Shown piece by piece: positions 46,071 through 57,957 of a DNA stretch of 64,000 nucleotides. A program made the translations under genes and the position numbers. Position 1 is the first letter of the stretch; each line of letters starts with the position of its first letter. The notes under the pieces were generated by a model. That model ran no database searches. It was not told the origin of the DNA and worked only from the letters and a program-made list of their open reading frames with translations. Origin of the DNA: Termitomyces sp. T153 (taxonomy: Eukaryota; Basidiomycota; Agaricomycetes; Agaricales; Lyophyllaceae); assembly GCA_018296165.2 (NCBI GenBank), contig JACKQL020000037.1:186001-250000 (forward strand), read 5' to 3'.

Positions 46071-47663
46071 TTATGCTGTCGTTTTCTTGTCTGTATAGCT
46101 CTTCAACCGTTTGTAATCCCTTTCCGCCTTGACGTCTGGATTCTTTTTCTTTTCACCCTCGTTGGTATCTCCTTTCCCTTCTCCTTTTCGTTTTCGCCAC
46201 TTCTTAGAACCAGATGCAGTCTTCTCAGCTGCCAGGAAGTCCTTTATTGAGGGCAGGGCAGAACTCGCGAGCGGGACCAGACGCATAGGACGATTCTCGT
46301 CGTCTTCGTCTTCACCTTCCTCTGTTTCAGTACGTGGTGGTGCGGCAGAAGTGGTTGATGATGATGCCAATACAGAGTTGAGGAGAGCAGGTTTTGAAGG
46401 CTCTGGATTGGGCTCGGGCTCAGGGGAGCCAGTGTCAATCCATTTACGATTTGGCGCTCTTTCCAAGTCGCGTTCTGGCTCATGGTCGCGTGTGTTTGGA
46501 CGTTGGAGTTCGTTTTCAGAGTCGGAATGAAGTTTGATACCCTCATAGTCCCCAGCATCAGCAAAGATATCAAAATCTTCTGGCAGTATTTCAATCTCAG
46601 GTTCTGGAGCGAGTGGTGGTGGTGGTGGTGGCGGCGAGATTGCTGCTTTCGAATATCCCACTTCTGGTGGTGCTATAGCTAGCTCCGTAGCAGCCGAAAG
46701 TGGAGTTTTGGATGTACCCGCTGCAGTACCAGCATCACCTACTCTTCGTTTCTTCTTCTTCCTCTTCTCTCCCTCTCCCTCCCCATCCTTAGCTTTCTTC
46801 TTTTTCTCACCACCACCAATGGGTGTAAACCCTATAGGCCGAAACTTTCCAGCACGTTTGGCTTCCTCAAGCACGCGAGCTTCCTCTTCTCTTGTCTTTT
46901 CCTTCTCTGCTCCCCCTTGTTCTCCTTCCGTGATCGTCGTCTCTGAACCTTGTCCCGCGCGTTTTGCCTTAAGTTCGCGTATTAAATCCTCGCGTGTTCG
47001 CTTCTTTGGTTGTGCCTGGGATTCTGCAAACGCCTTCTCGAGCGATTCGTCGTCTGCCAACGCGTCTGAATCCATAGCAGCGCGTGCACGATTCTGTTCT
47101 AATAGTGCCATGTCGAGACCTTTCACAAGGACAGTATGAGCGGCATCTCCACCCAAATAGTGACGTTGAGCCTCAAGCTGTTGATATACATGGATTTGAG
47201 TTGAGATATATGTAATAGATGGGATGGCATACAGAAGACTTGTCTTGACCTGCAGAGCGTTTCTCAAAATCTTCAAGCACGGCTTCCACCTGGCAGTGTA
47301 TGTTAAATTATTGAAAACCTAGTTGTAAAATTCCATGCAGCTCACGTACCTGGGCATAATCTCCCCCTTGTCCTTCGCGCCGTTCGGCCGCTCGATCACG
47401 GTATTGCCCTTCGGCTGCATTTTTCTTCACCTTTCGCGGTTTGAACGCGGACTGAGAAGCGTCTAATGTTTTGGTACTAGCCTTTCTGGAGCAACAGATT
47501 GTGAAATGTGCGAAGTTGGATATCAAGGTTGGACGCACGACTTTGTGAACCCAGAAGACGACGGTGATGCAACTGGGCGCGGCGTTTGCAGAAGACGACG
47601 AAAAGCATTCTGTTCGGAGGTTAGGACGTTATGGCAGGAGTAGATGCAACCTACTTGATCCAT
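46071..47663 (-). CDS. RED/IK/Smu2-type spliceosomal protein
   Basis: Homologue of RED (IK), a precatalytic spliceosome factor that works with SMU1. A three-codon first exon (MDQ) joins NAFRRLLQTPRPVASPSSSG and, after an intron, LDASQSAFKPRKVKKNAAEG. The conserved core is YRDRAAERREGQGGDYAQV, EAQRHYLGGDAAHTVLVKGL and DMALLEQNRARAAMDSD, which is the RED N-domain. Downstream is low complexity: EKAFAESQAQPKKRTREDLI, AKRAGKFRPIGFTPIGGGEK, a KKKR-rich stretch and poly-Pro. The C-terminal part reads LPSIKDFLAAEKTASGSKKW and AERDYKRLKSYTDKKTTA. About 460 residues. Long plus-strand frames over it are shadows of its biased composition. Confidence 0.85.
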
Positions 47664-48952
47664 GAAACCGCCGCTACTCGAAAGGTCTTCGAAATGGGCT
47701 CAATGTGGAGTTCCTGGCGGCATCTTCGGCCAACAGCGGACTCGGAACTACTGTACCTGCCACGAAATATCAGATAATCGAGTCTGTTTTAGGAGAACCA
47801 CAAGATTGAGCAGCCCCCTATGACGGTTCTGACAACCTCCACCACTGTGAACAACAGTCACGGCTATCTACGTCAATTTTCTATCTCTGACTACCATCCA
47901 TTTACTGGCGCCTACTAGCCCTTCTTCGCTATCGTAATGCCATTTGCCATGACTTTGAAGTGCCGGCTCCGAATCCCACTAGCCATGCCATGACTCAAAC
48001 ATGTTCGGGCACACTGGAGACTTGCACTCGAGCTGTTTATTGAATCTCTGGTGGCGACCATGCTACCTACTGGTATTGCTGAGGAGACCGTCGCGACCAC
48101 TGGCATTAGTATATCTGAAGAGATGCCCAGAGGACGCTGCTGAGGAGCCAACTAATTTTCTAGTGAAGGACATGTTCCGTCATCCAATACAGTCAAATGA
48201 CATACCGCGTAAATCTCATCTTCTCGACATCTTTCCTCGTCGAAAGTCTTGCTGTCCTAGTATGTAACTCGGGATTAAGACCCTGTTCAAACAACCTAGA
48301 AAAATTTGATGTCTTTCCCATCTAATTCAACCTGATTTATCAGATAAACAGTGAGAGATCATGATCATGCGGAACTTCAGGAGGCGAATCAAAGCCTCGA
48401 GGAAGCCGATGCACCCCTCTTGCGCTCCTTGAAAAGAACGTCAGTCGTCTCGAGGGGGTAGTACGGTTTCTTCCTTCCAACTCCTCTAACTCGGACCTTT
48501 TCAGCGACTTGAAGCCTAAGTACTCACCAGCCAACTCGAGCAGAAGGAGGAGCGGCTGCCCTTGAGGCAGATATACAATCATTGATCATTTTATTAACAC
48601 AGGTGGGTTTTACAACGACCTTGAAGTGTTCAAATAGATCACTATCCAATTTCCAGTTTGTGAGTTCTAGATACCATCAGCGTTCTAGCCATGTTCTGGG
48701 TACTCAGCTTGTGACGCGTTGAGATCTTAGGCCCGCTGAAAGACTTATTTTTAGAAGGTTTGTATCATTTACGGTCCATGTTCAGGTTTTCCACCTGGAG
48801 GCAAAAAAAAGATTATACGCAGCATCGATAGTAGTACATCCAACTCAGTAAACTGCTAGCGGAATCTCTTGACGTCAAACATCATAGTACTGTTGTTTAT
48901 CCAAGCATATAGAGATTACATTATTTTGAATTATAACTATTTGTTCCAGAAT
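47664..48952. other. Intergenic, about 1.3 kb, RED upstream region and MET5 3' flank
   Basis: No gene recognised. A short stretch near 48355-48440 (plus) reads like a charged coiled coil (HDHAELQEANQSLEEADAPL) but is closed by stops on both sides and may be a relic. Nearby short open frames have no content that can be named. Confidence 0.4.
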
Positions 48953-51900
48953 TTATGCAGATTCCCTCCATTGACCTTCGCCTCCCATACCCACATACCA
49001 CTCCTTACCAGATGTCGTTGCAGAAATATATCCAGCACGTATCGTGAAGTCGCCAAAACGCTCACCGGGTTGGCGTTCTAGCGCATATCGTTTGATCATG
49101 GGCTCCAAGATCGCAAGAATCTCGGGCTCTGTTACCGTTTCTATACGGAGGGGTTAAGCATGAGTGGAGATGGAAATGGGGCGGATGCATACCTCGGTAG
49201 ATTTTGTTCATACGCTGGCCGTGATAACCACCGCCGAGCAGCATCAAGTATGTTCCTGGTGCTTTCCCAACAAATGCGACCTCTGCACAAAGGTAGCGTT
49301 AGAGCTGAGCGAGTGAAATTTTGAAATACTACGTACCGGCGACATAGGGCCGGGCACAACCATTCGGGCAACCAGTCATACGCATAACAATAGCATCGTT
49401 ACGAAGACCGTTTTCCTCGCAAATTTTCTCAACCTTGTCGATGAGGAGGGGCAGGTACTGCAAGACAATGAGTCTCAGTTACTTGCTCACGAGAAAAACT
49501 CGCAACGTACCCGTTCCGATTCTGCCATAGCAAGTCCACAAGTGGGGAATGCCACACACGCCGACGACGACAACCTCAGTGCACTGTGATTGAGATTATC
49601 GAGTTTATACTTCGCTAGTAACCGTTTAATTTCGGGCAAATCAGCATCGCTGACGTCTGACACCAGCATATGCTGGTTAGTCGTGAGGCGGAACGTGCCC
49701 TTGTGGATCTTGGCAATCTCGCGGAGACCAGTTTTGAAGTCGCGGCCCGGCTCATCCTGGATGCGGCCATTCTCGACGAAGAGCGTGAAGTGATGCTTGC
49801 CGTCTTCACCTGTGTGCCAACCAAAGTCGTCGACATTGCGATCGAAGGTGAAAGGCCGTGCAGGTGCAAGTTTGTATCCAAGGCGCTTCTCAAAGTCGGC
49901 CTGGAAGGCGGGAAGACCCATACGATCAATAGTGTATTTGAGACGAGCGTTCTGGTTAGAGGTGCAATTAGTACAATGCCTATCGGCTCCAGAATGGAGG
50001 GGGCACTACCTTGCGACTGGTTAAAATGGGTAGAATTAGAACCATTATTGCAGCCAGCGGAGGATACGTACTCAGCGCGGTTACCGTTGTCCCTCTGGGT
50101 AAGCATAATGGCTTCTGCAACGAACCGTCCCTGATCGGGTGTGCAGAAACCGACGACGTCACCAATACGAGGGTAGGTCTTCTTGTTACCATGAGTGACA
50201 CCCATGCCACCTCCAATGCTGACGTTGAAACCCTCTAGCTCACCGTTCCTTCCAACGATGGCAATGAAGCCGACATCATTCGTGAATACGTCTACGTCAT
50301 TCGTAGGCGGCACAGCAACAGCAATTTTGAACTAGATTGTCAAAAAGTCAGTGCCAACCAAGGCAGACAATGGATATAAAACTAACTTTACGAGGAAGGT
50401 AAAACTCGCCATAGAGTGGTTCATGGTCTTGGAGGGCTTCACCTGCGATTAGCTTCTTGTTAAGCCAAATTTCATGGTATGCCGTGGTGCGAGGGATAAG
50501 ATGCTCGCTGACATCCTTCGAGAACTGATATACTTCGCCGTGTAACTTGGACATTGTCGGAATAGACGAGCAGACAACATTTCTATCTCAGTGTCAGTTT
50601 ACCACTTTGACAGATCAGAAACGCTACCCACCTGTTGACATCTCCACACGCCGCAAGCGTATCCAGCAATACGCGATTGATATCCTGGATCGCAGGCTTC
50701 AGATGCCTCTTGATGACACCATGGAACTGGAACGTCTGCCTCGTCGTAATCTTGAACGTCCCAGACCCATGCTCATCAGCGATTTGGTCCATCTGCAGCC
50801 ACTGATTCGGCTTGCAAACACCACCAGGCATCCTCACACGAATCATAAAGCTATACGCGGGCTCAACACCTTGTGCCTGCCTCTCGTCCCTAATGTCGCG
50901 ATCATCCTGCTGATAGATCCCATGGAACTTTGTCAACTGTGTATCACTCGGCGCCAGCGCACCAGTGCTGGTATCCTCCAGACCCTCAGTAATAGTACCG
51001 CGCAGGTACCCAGACGCAGCTTTGATATGCTCGTTCGTGATCGGCTCCGGCTCAGCCTCCGTAACCTCAATTGCATCGACGCCCAGCGCCTTCCACAACG
51101 TCGGCTCCCACACTGCATACCCTGTCTTCCATCCGTCAGCATCTTGATCATCTCCAAGCCCCAACGGCGCGACTCTCTCTCCTCCAAGCTTCTCCACCCT
51201 CGCATCAAGGTCTTTCCCTGGCTTGTTGTAGTACCCCACATCCTCGGCCCTGGGCCAATAGTGGCTATCACCCATACCAAACACACTGTACTTCAAACCG
51301 GCAAGGACCCCGTCCCCACGAGCCACAGCCGCATTCAGCGCCTTGAAGAACTGTCGGCCATTCTGTGGCGGCTCTCCCTGCCCCGCTGTACTCGTCACGA
51401 AGGCCACGTGCGCCTCTTCACCTCGAAGCCCTTCAAGGCCAACGGAGTCGAACGTCTTGATGCTTGTAGCGAGTCCACGTGCTGCTCCACGCCCCGCGAG
51501 TCGCTTGGCCACCTTCTCAGCCGCACCTCCGTCCGAGGCATAGAGTACCAGTAGAGGCTTGTGCTCCATACCTGCCAAGAGATTACTGTATGCAGCCTTA
51601 GCACGAGCGCGGCGGGCCTCCTGTACGCGTCCGCCGAGACTGCTGACAAGCTCCGAGGCCAACTTGGGTTCGGCGAGGGAGAGCTGGGAGAGGTGGTTCT
51701 GCCTATCGAGGAAAGTCTTCAGCTCGTTCTTGATGGCGTCGGAATCGAGACTGAAAGGCTCTTCGCGCGTTGGATCCCAGCGGTAGAGCGGCCAATAACC
51801 TGCATCAACAGCGAGCTTGGTCTCTTTGAGGACTTCCAGCGCGGTTACGTCTTCCGACGAGTAGGGAAGGTGCGCTAGGACGACAGAGGGACCGTGGTAT

Positions 51901-53603
51901 TGGTCTGCCTCGATAAAGCATTGGAGGACTTGTGAGTAGGATGAGAACAGGGCACAGGACGCGACGAAGACGTCGCCGTGGTTCATCGCGTACAGACCAA
52001 CATCCTGCTTACGGCGTGCAGGATCGACGTTGGCGCGGGCAGAGTAGGGTGACGTATCGAGCAGGAGAATATTGACATTAAGCTTGCTCGCTAGCGCGTG
52101 ATGCAGACCTGAGGCTCCGAGATCGTACGACCATGCATCCGAGCCGATGATCCAGCGCGAACGGGCGGGTAGGTAGGCTTGTAGCTCTAAGATACGTGCA
52201 GCTGCGGGGTGTGCGATGGACAGGTCCTTGAGGCTTTGTACAATTTGCGAGCCGAGGACCTTGGATTTGAGAGGATCGTCCTTGGAAAGAGCCCATTTGG
52301 AGAGAAGGGAGTGAAGTTGAGCGGGGGCCGTGCTGTCCTGAAGAAGTTCTTGAACAGCAGTAACGAGGTCTGCACGAAGGTCGAGCTGGCCTCTCACGCG
52401 GCCGAGGGCATATTCAGGAGTGGTAGCGACTGCTCCTTGAGAAGCAACAAGCGCTGGATCATTGACAATCTCAAGACGGTCGTTGAAAAGATGGGAGAGG
52501 ATTTTTGAAAATGCGAGCTCATGTTTTGGTATTTGCGGGATCGCACTTTCAGAGGCAGGGGAGGGAGAGACACCGAGGGTGAGTCGCGTGGATGGGGTGT
52601 TTGCAGAGGCAGCCTGTTCCAGCAGATTCTGCACATCAGCAGCTGTGATATTATCAGTGCTACCGAGAACACCACTTTGAACGACAGGTCTGAATTGGGG
52701 TTCACGTTGCTGGAGAGCGCTGACTATCTCGAGGTAGAGAGGGAGCCATTTTGTTGTCCATCGGTGGACCTGCTCAAGGACAATGACGCGGGTGACCGTT
52801 GTAGGGATGGCATGCAAAAGTTTGGAGGGGAGAAGTGGGCTGAGAAGTGAATGGAAAACATACGACACGCCATCGACTTCAGGGAACGTCTCGGTTTTAC
52901 CGAAGACAAGCACAACGGTCTGGGCATCGGATGGTCCTTGCCTAGTTGCTGCCCGCAAAGGACGGCGGGTATATGTCAATGTTTCGAGGGCAGCAGTCTC
53001 ATACTCCCTGTACAGGGCCGAGACTGCTGCATCGGCAAGAGACTCCGAGTGCTGCTCTGTACCGGTGGGAGTCACATGGCCTGGAGTTACTGGATGTTTC
53101 TCACTCAGCAAGAAAGGCAGTACCCGGTCCGCCGCGAGTTCCGAAAGAGGTTCGTGGGAGGTGCCGGGATAGAATGCATGGACGACGGCCTTTCCCTGAG
53201 TGAGAGCTAAACGAGATGCGAGGAGGGCATTGTCATGGGCCTGTTGTGGCGTTGAAGAGACCAGGAAGAAGGGAACGGCAGCACGAAGAAGGATGGCATC
53301 GGAGAGGTCGTCCTGGAGTGCTATGTGGAGAACAACGGGACGGGAGGAAATTTCTGCGAGATGGAGGACAAGACGAGTGAGGACTTGGGTATGAGATGCA
53401 GTGGTGAACGAGACTAGTTTTGAATCAGTATTTCTCAGGATTATTTCGCCGGCGTCAGAGCCCAAGGGTGCAGAGAGAATTCTTGGTTTGTGATCCGCGT
53501 TCTCGAGAAGCTTGTAGGTGGGGGAAAAGGAAGAAGGCTGGGAATCGACCAGGACGTTGGATGCAAGGAACGCGATGCGCGCGACTGCCTCGAGCGCAGA
53601 CAT
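48953..53603 (-). CDS. MET5: Sulfite reductase (NADPH) hemoprotein subunit, Met5 type
   Basis: Large fungal beta-subunit that reduces sulfite to sulfide in sulfur assimilation, paired with Met10. One 1,006-codon exon opens the gene. The N-terminal 600 residues resemble the thiamine-fold pyruvate:ferredoxin-like region of Met5. A flavodoxin-like domain follows at about residues 680-835 ([55 protein letters not shown]). The siroheme half-domains start at about 885 ([57 protein letters not shown]). The 4Fe-4S/siroheme cysteines are present as [14 protein letters not shown] and [20 protein letters not shown]. The end is [20 protein letters not shown]. About 1,400 residues, normal for Met5. Introns cluster in the last third. 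Confidence 0.95.
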
Positions 53604-53712
53604 GATGGCTCCGTCTGTCTTTTGATTTCTCTAAAAAAAGTGAATTGCTCGAAAAGCACCTCATTGCTTTGCAAGTATTTGCAATCCAATCTAATCTAAT
53701 CTGATCGTACCT
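53604..53712. promoter_or_regulatory. Short shared upstream region of MET5 and GPI12
   Basis: Only 109 bp separate the divergent start codons. The interval holds a TCTAATCTAATCTGATC short tandem stretch near 53690-53707. It must hold both 5' leaders and at least part of both promoters. Promoter elements may extend into the coding regions. Confidence 0.4.
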
Positions 53713-54566
53713 ATGGTCAACCACATTGCTTGCATTACCCTCCTCATCGCCCTCCTTGTTGCTCTCCTTGCCAAGCCCCTTGAGGCCCCTCTACAACATA
53801 CCGGAAACGTTCTCTTGCTCACCGCCCATCCCGATGATGAATGCATGTTCTTTGCCCCAACAATACGCGCTCTCGTTCGTGCGCAAACTCCCGTATTCTC
53901 CCTCTGTCTCTCCGTAGGGAATGCAGATGGCCTAGGCTCCATACGGAGAGACGAACTAGCTCATAGCCTTGAAGTGTTGAATATTCCTGCACACAGAAGA
54001 TGGGCCGTCGACCACCCTGACCTGCAAGACAATTTCACCGCACGTTGGGATCCAGTCACCATAGCCAGCGTCCTGCAACCATACGTCAAGTCAAACAACA
54101 TCGAGACTGTGCGTTATTACTTTTATGACCGCGATATACACGACTCAACGGACTACAGATCCTTACTTTCGATGCCGACGGCATCTCCGGTCACCCGAAT
54201 CACTGCTCTCTCCCAGACGGTGTAGCTCATCTACCTGCCCCACCCAGATTATACACTCTCGTCACCCGTCCACTCCATGCAAAATATATTGGCGTCCTAG
54301 CTCCTTTGCTAGCCAAGTTTTCATTCTATCAAGATTGCATATATCCCGCTGTCTCTGAGCATTTCAATCAACTTTTCCGTTTCGCGGCGGAGACTAGCTC
54401 TCCCCAGCCGGTGATTGTTTCTGGAATCTACGACTACCTTACTGCTCTTCAAGCAATGCGTGCACACACGAGCCAGCTCGTGTGGTTCCGCTGGCTTTAC
54501 GTGCTCTTCTCTCGATACATGTGGATTAATGAATGGGCGGAATCTCGCCCTACCCCGTTGCGTTGA
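53713..54566 (+). CDS. GPI12: N-acetylglucosaminyl-phosphatidylinositol de-N-acetylase (PIG-L/Gpi12)
   Basis: Second enzyme of GPI-anchor synthesis at the ER, removing acetyl from GlcNAc-PI. A single N-terminal membrane anchor is seen (IACITLLIALLVALLAKPLE). The LmbE/PIG-L fold follows, with the zinc motif LLTAHPDDECMFFAP. Next are CLSVGNADGLGSIRRDELAH, LEVLNIPAHRRWAVDHPDLQ and, after a 50-nt intron, TILTFDADGISGHPNHCSLP with the HPNH metal site. The C-terminus reads YLTALQAMRAHTSQLVWFRW and YVLFSRYMWINEWAESRP. Zinc ligands and the catalytic Asp are intact. About 265 residues, normal. Confidence 0.95.
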
Positions 54567-54768
54567 ATGATGGCATAATTGATGTGTACCAAGAAGAATT
54601 GACTATATTACAAGACGAAACAAAAGTAGTTATGTATCACAAAGAAACATTAAAAACCCTAACAGTTAAATAATAAAAAATCTACGAAGTTCTTATGCAC
54701 TACATTCAGCAGTCCATTGTGTCAATAGCCTGTCCAAGGTCCAAAAAGTGTGCTGCACCTGCACCACG

Positions 54769-57540
54769 TCACTGGTTTCCATCACTGTCGGGACTCCAAT
54801 CGGAACTTACAATCAAACGCTTCAAGTTAGGAGCGTGAAGTACATTAAGGAAAGGACGCGGATCCACGGTAGTTTCAAGGATTTCGAGTCGACGAAGGCG
54901 CGGCGCATGAACTCCTTTCTCCATAAAGTGGTTCCACATACGCGGAGGGTCGGCATCGTCAGCGAACGTTTTACCAAAGGTGATCAAGGCTTCTTCTACC
55001 TGAGGACAAGAATGCAAGTATGTCATGAAGGCATAATCGCTCCATTTCTGCGCGGGTCCGCAGAGCTGGGATTTCTTCGATTCCAGTAATTTGTTCGGTA
55101 ACTCCCAGACCACATTGTTCTCGTCCGCAGGACAATTCGATAAGGTTTGTGTGCGACCTCGCGTTGGCGGACCAAGATTCCTAGAGAGCGTTGGAACCGT
55201 CTCCGGCCGCTCAGGACCTTCTACAGATTGGATCCATGTTTCTACAGGACTAGGATGGCCTGAACCCGGAGGGAGCTTCTGCTGCTCATGTGCCTCCCTT
55301 ATATTTTGCGAGGTAAGAAGAGAAACTTGACTCAATTCTCTACTGGGAAACAGATTTATACCATTCTGAGAAAGTTTAGTCTGTCCACCAGTCGAAGGGG
55401 ACCTATGATGCGTCTCCTTAGAGCCTGGTATTGACCGATTATGCGTCTCCTTAGATCCTGGGATTGACTGATTATGCGTCTCCTTAGATCCTGGGATTGA
55501 TTGATTATGCGTCTCCTTGGAGCCTGGGATTGACTGATTATGCGTCTCCTCGGAGCCTGGTATTGACCGATTATGCGTCTCCACAGAACCTGGGATTGAC
55601 TGATTATGCGTCTCCTTAGATCCTGGGATTGACTTATTATGTGTCTCCTTGGAGCCTGGGATTGACTGACTATGTGTCTCCTTAGATTCTGTTATAACAG
55701 CAGGCGAAGTCCCTACGTCCGAGAAAGATGACTGCACACATACGAAGCGCGAGGATTTTGGAACCCGTTTGCCTAGTTGCGCTGCTTGTGTTTGAGTGTC
55801 GGAATTTGCGTTCAATGTGCGCTTTGAATTTCTGGACCCAGGATCGTCAGCTAGAGCTGTGTCGACACATCCCGAGCGGCCGGATTTCTCCAAATGTCCT
55901 CCTGGTGTTTGAGGATTTGCGTTCAATGTGATAGACCTTAAATCAGCTGAAGTGTTTGGAACTGTGGGAACTGGAGCGTTCGGAACTGTGGAATCTGGAG
56001 TGTTGCTTGGCGGGGGCGCCGGAGAGGTTCTTGCGGGGCTCCCAAGTGTTGTCCTCAGGTCTGTGGGAACTGCAGCGTTTGGAACTGTAGGATCTGGTGT
56101 GTTTGGAACTGTGGGAACTGTGGCTGGAGCTTTTGGAACTGTGGGATCTGAAAAGTTTGGAACTATCTCAACTATCTCAGTCGGAGTGTATGGACCTATC
56201 TCAGTCGGATGGTTTTGAACTATGAGATCTGGACTGTTTTGAACTGTTGGGACCCATCCCGAGGGAATGGAATTCCCATGGAAATTGTGTGTGGGATTCG
56301 CGACGTTCGGATTGGAATAGACGTTCCCTTGGGGTGGCTGAGGTAAATTGGGGCTAGTACCGTTCAGCGAACCTGAAGCATTCGGCGGCATGGACCCGTC
56401 AGACATGCGCGAGCCTGTCCTATAGGGCGACGTGTATGCTGGAAGCGTTGAGGGGGCGTCGCCTTTCTGGCCATGATATGCAGTAGGGGGGAATGGAGAC
56501 CGTCGTGGTTCATTTGTGTGGATTGGGGATCCATGAGGGCTGATATCCGAGACGGTGTCACCTTTCTGGCCATGGTTCGCGGCGAGGGTGTGTAGAAACT
56601 GTCGTAGTTCATTTGTATTGTTTAGGGAGCCATGAGGGCTGATGAGGATGTCGCCTTTCTGGCCATCATATGCGGTAGTGGGAGATTGTGGTGGTTCGTT
56701 TGTGTTGTGTTGAGAGCCAGGAGAACGCACTTGCGGACCTGAAGTATTCTGTGGCATGGACCTGCCAGACATGTGCGAACCTGTCGCGTACGCTGGAAGT
56801 GTTGAGGCATCATAATTTGTGGTAGAGGTGGATGGAGACTGTCGTGGTTCATTTGTGTTGTCTTTAGGACTATGAAGATGGAGACTCCCAGCCCTTAGGT
56901 GCGCCTCTGGATCTGGAGTATCCCGTGGCCTGTATCCGCCAGACGTGCGCAAGCCTGTCGTTAAAGGTGGAAGCGCGGAGCGGGTGTCGCCTTTATCGTT
57001 TGCGGTGGGGACGAATGGAAAATGTTGCGATACATTTTTTGGGCTAAACATCGTGTTATGCGATTTATGAATTTGCGAACTTTGCTTGTCTGGAAAGGCT
57101 GTAAAATAGTCATCGGGATCGGATGGGTGGATATGAAGCGCATTTACCATACCAGTGGCTTGCGCTGGCTGAGGAGCTTGATTAATGGGTGGCGTAGCTG
57201 TGGCTTGAGGCGAAGTCACTCCTGTGGAGTTCAACTTCGGGCCTTGTTTTTCTGACGTCCCAAACTCTACGATATACGCATATCCTTCACCGGCATCCCC
57301 GCGTTTGGGGGGTAGGGTCATATGAATTGTGGGTGGAGATGAATAATCATTTCTATGCGGTTCACCAGGTATGTTTGTTGTCGGCCCATAGAAATTGTAC
57401 ACCGGACCATAAAAGTAATTGGTTACACTCGCAGATTCAGAAGATGGCTCAGTGCCTGATTCAGAAGGATTCCTTAGGCTCTGTCGCCCTGCGGGTGTAT
57501 CGAAACGGTGGTTCGAGGTGGAATTCGGCTGAGGCGACAT
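54769..57540 (-). CDS. Repeat-rich orphan protein, 923 residues, with LRR-like C-terminal tail
   Basis: Uninterrupted 2.77-kb frame in a region where other genes have an intron about every 200 bp. I do not recognise it. The order is: a Ser/Asn-rich start with YFYGPVYNFYGPTTN; several degenerate HGQKGD...SPHGS...HTNEPRQSP units (about 56480-56860); Pro/Thr/Val/Asn repeats of the type VPNTPDPTVPNAAVPT (about 55940-56230); and nine 11-residue SIPGSKETHNQ units (about 55400-55690). A folded-looking tail comes last: WSDYAFMTYLHSCPQVEEAL, RLRRLEILETTVDPRPFLNV and LHAPNLKRLIVSSDWS, similar to a leucine-rich repeat end of mushroom F-box proteins. No signal peptide or membrane segment is seen. The length of the frame argues for coding. 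Confidence 0.65.
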   Translation of the reverse strand: MSPQPNSTSNHRFDTPAGRQSLRNPSESGTEPSSESASVTNYFYGPVYNFYGPTTNIPGEPHRNDYSSPPTIHMTLPPKRGDAGEGYAYIVEFGTSEKQGPKLNSTGVTSPQATATPPINQAPQPAQATGMVNALHIHPSDPDDYFTAFPDKQSSQIHKSHNTMFSPKNVSQHFPFVPTANDKGDTRSALPPLTTGLRTSGGYRPRDTPDPEAHLRAGSLHLHSPKDNTNEPRQSPSTSTTNYDASTLPAYATGSHMSGRSMPQNTSGPQVRSPGSQHNTNEPPQSPTTAYDGQKGDILISPHGSLNNTNELRQFLHTLAANHGQKGDTVSDISPHGSPIHTNEPRRSPFPPTAYHGQKGDAPSTLPAYTSPYRTGSRMSDGSMPPNASGSLNGTSPNLPQPPQGNVYSNPNVANPTHNFHGNSIPSGWVPTVQNSPDLIVQNHPTEIGPYTPTEIVEIVPNFSDPTVPKAPATVPTVPNTPDPTVPNAAVPTDLRTTLGSPARTSPAPPPSNTPDSTVPNAPVPTVPNTSADLRSITLNANPQTPGGHLEKSGRSGCVDTALADDPGSRNSKRTLNANSDTQTQAAQLGKRVPKSSRFVCVQSSFSDVGTSPAVITESKETHSQSIPGSKETHNKSIPGSKETHNQSIPGSVETHNRSIPGSEETHNQSIPGSKETHNQSIPGSKETHNQSIPGSKETHNRSIPGSKETHHRSPSTGGQTKLSQNGINLFPSRELSQVSLLTSQNIREAHEQQKLPPGSGHPSPVETWIQSVEGPERPETVPTLSRNLGPPTRGRTQTLSNCPADENNVVWELPNKLLESKKSQLCGPAQKWSDYAFMTYLHSCPQVEEALITFGKTFADDADPPRMWNHFMEKGVHAPRLRRLEILETTVDPRPFLNVLHAPNLKRLIVSSDWSPDSDGNQ
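55400..55690 (-). repeat. 33-bp tandem repeat coding SIPGSKETHNQ units
   Basis: On the plus strand the unit is ATGCGTCTCCTTAGATCCTG plus GGATTGACTGATT. About nine copies run head to tail without interruption. Differences are few and mostly single bases (Lys/Glu/Val at one site; Gln/Arg/Lys at the last). So the array is young or kept uniform by slippage. Confidence 0.9.
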
Positions 57541-57957
57541 AATTCTTAAGCGCTAGATAGAACGAAGGATAAATGAGGGGTAGACGGAGGATTGAGGTTT
57601 TGCTTCTTGTCGAGACTCGAATATAAATATCGAGGTTGCAGCAGTGTATCCATCCCTTGTTGTAGCCCATATTGTGGCGAGGTGTCAAGGCGACTTCAGA
57701 GTCTTGTTATGTTAGAGGCAGTGACGGTATCCGCGGCTTGTGAATAGCAAGACAAAGCAAGAGCAGAAGAAAACCGGGTCACTGTGGGTCCAAAAAATAA
57801 CAACAGCTTGTAACAAAGGTGCCGACCATTGCAATTGTTGATTTTGGATTTTTTGTCTGCCCGCGGCCGGCAGTAATTCCATAGTTTATTGGACAAAGTT
57901 CTATACACAACACTGAATCTGTTCATCGACACACCCTGGCGTGCGATTCCTGTATAT
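57541..57957. other. Intergenic: upstream of the repeat-rich orphan, 3' flank of the first aminotransferase
   Basis: No coding content recognised. The minus frame 57696-58052 runs over the aminotransferase end in the wrong frame. Confidence 0.4.

Noticed and set aside
46129..47139. Two plus-strand frames of 133 and 143 codons (Ser/Phe/Pro-rich)
   Set aside because: Shadows of the low-complexity Lys/Glu-rich RED/IK gene on the minus strand.
50547..51554. 335-codon plus-strand open frame
   Set aside because: It lies fully opposite the MET5 exon, whose flavodoxin and siroheme motifs are clear. Antisense frames stay open because of codon bias in that exon.
55400..55690. Regular 33-bp repeats considered as a CRISPR-like array
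   Set aside because: Units are contiguous with no unique spacers, keep a reading frame and sit in a eukaryotic coding sequence.
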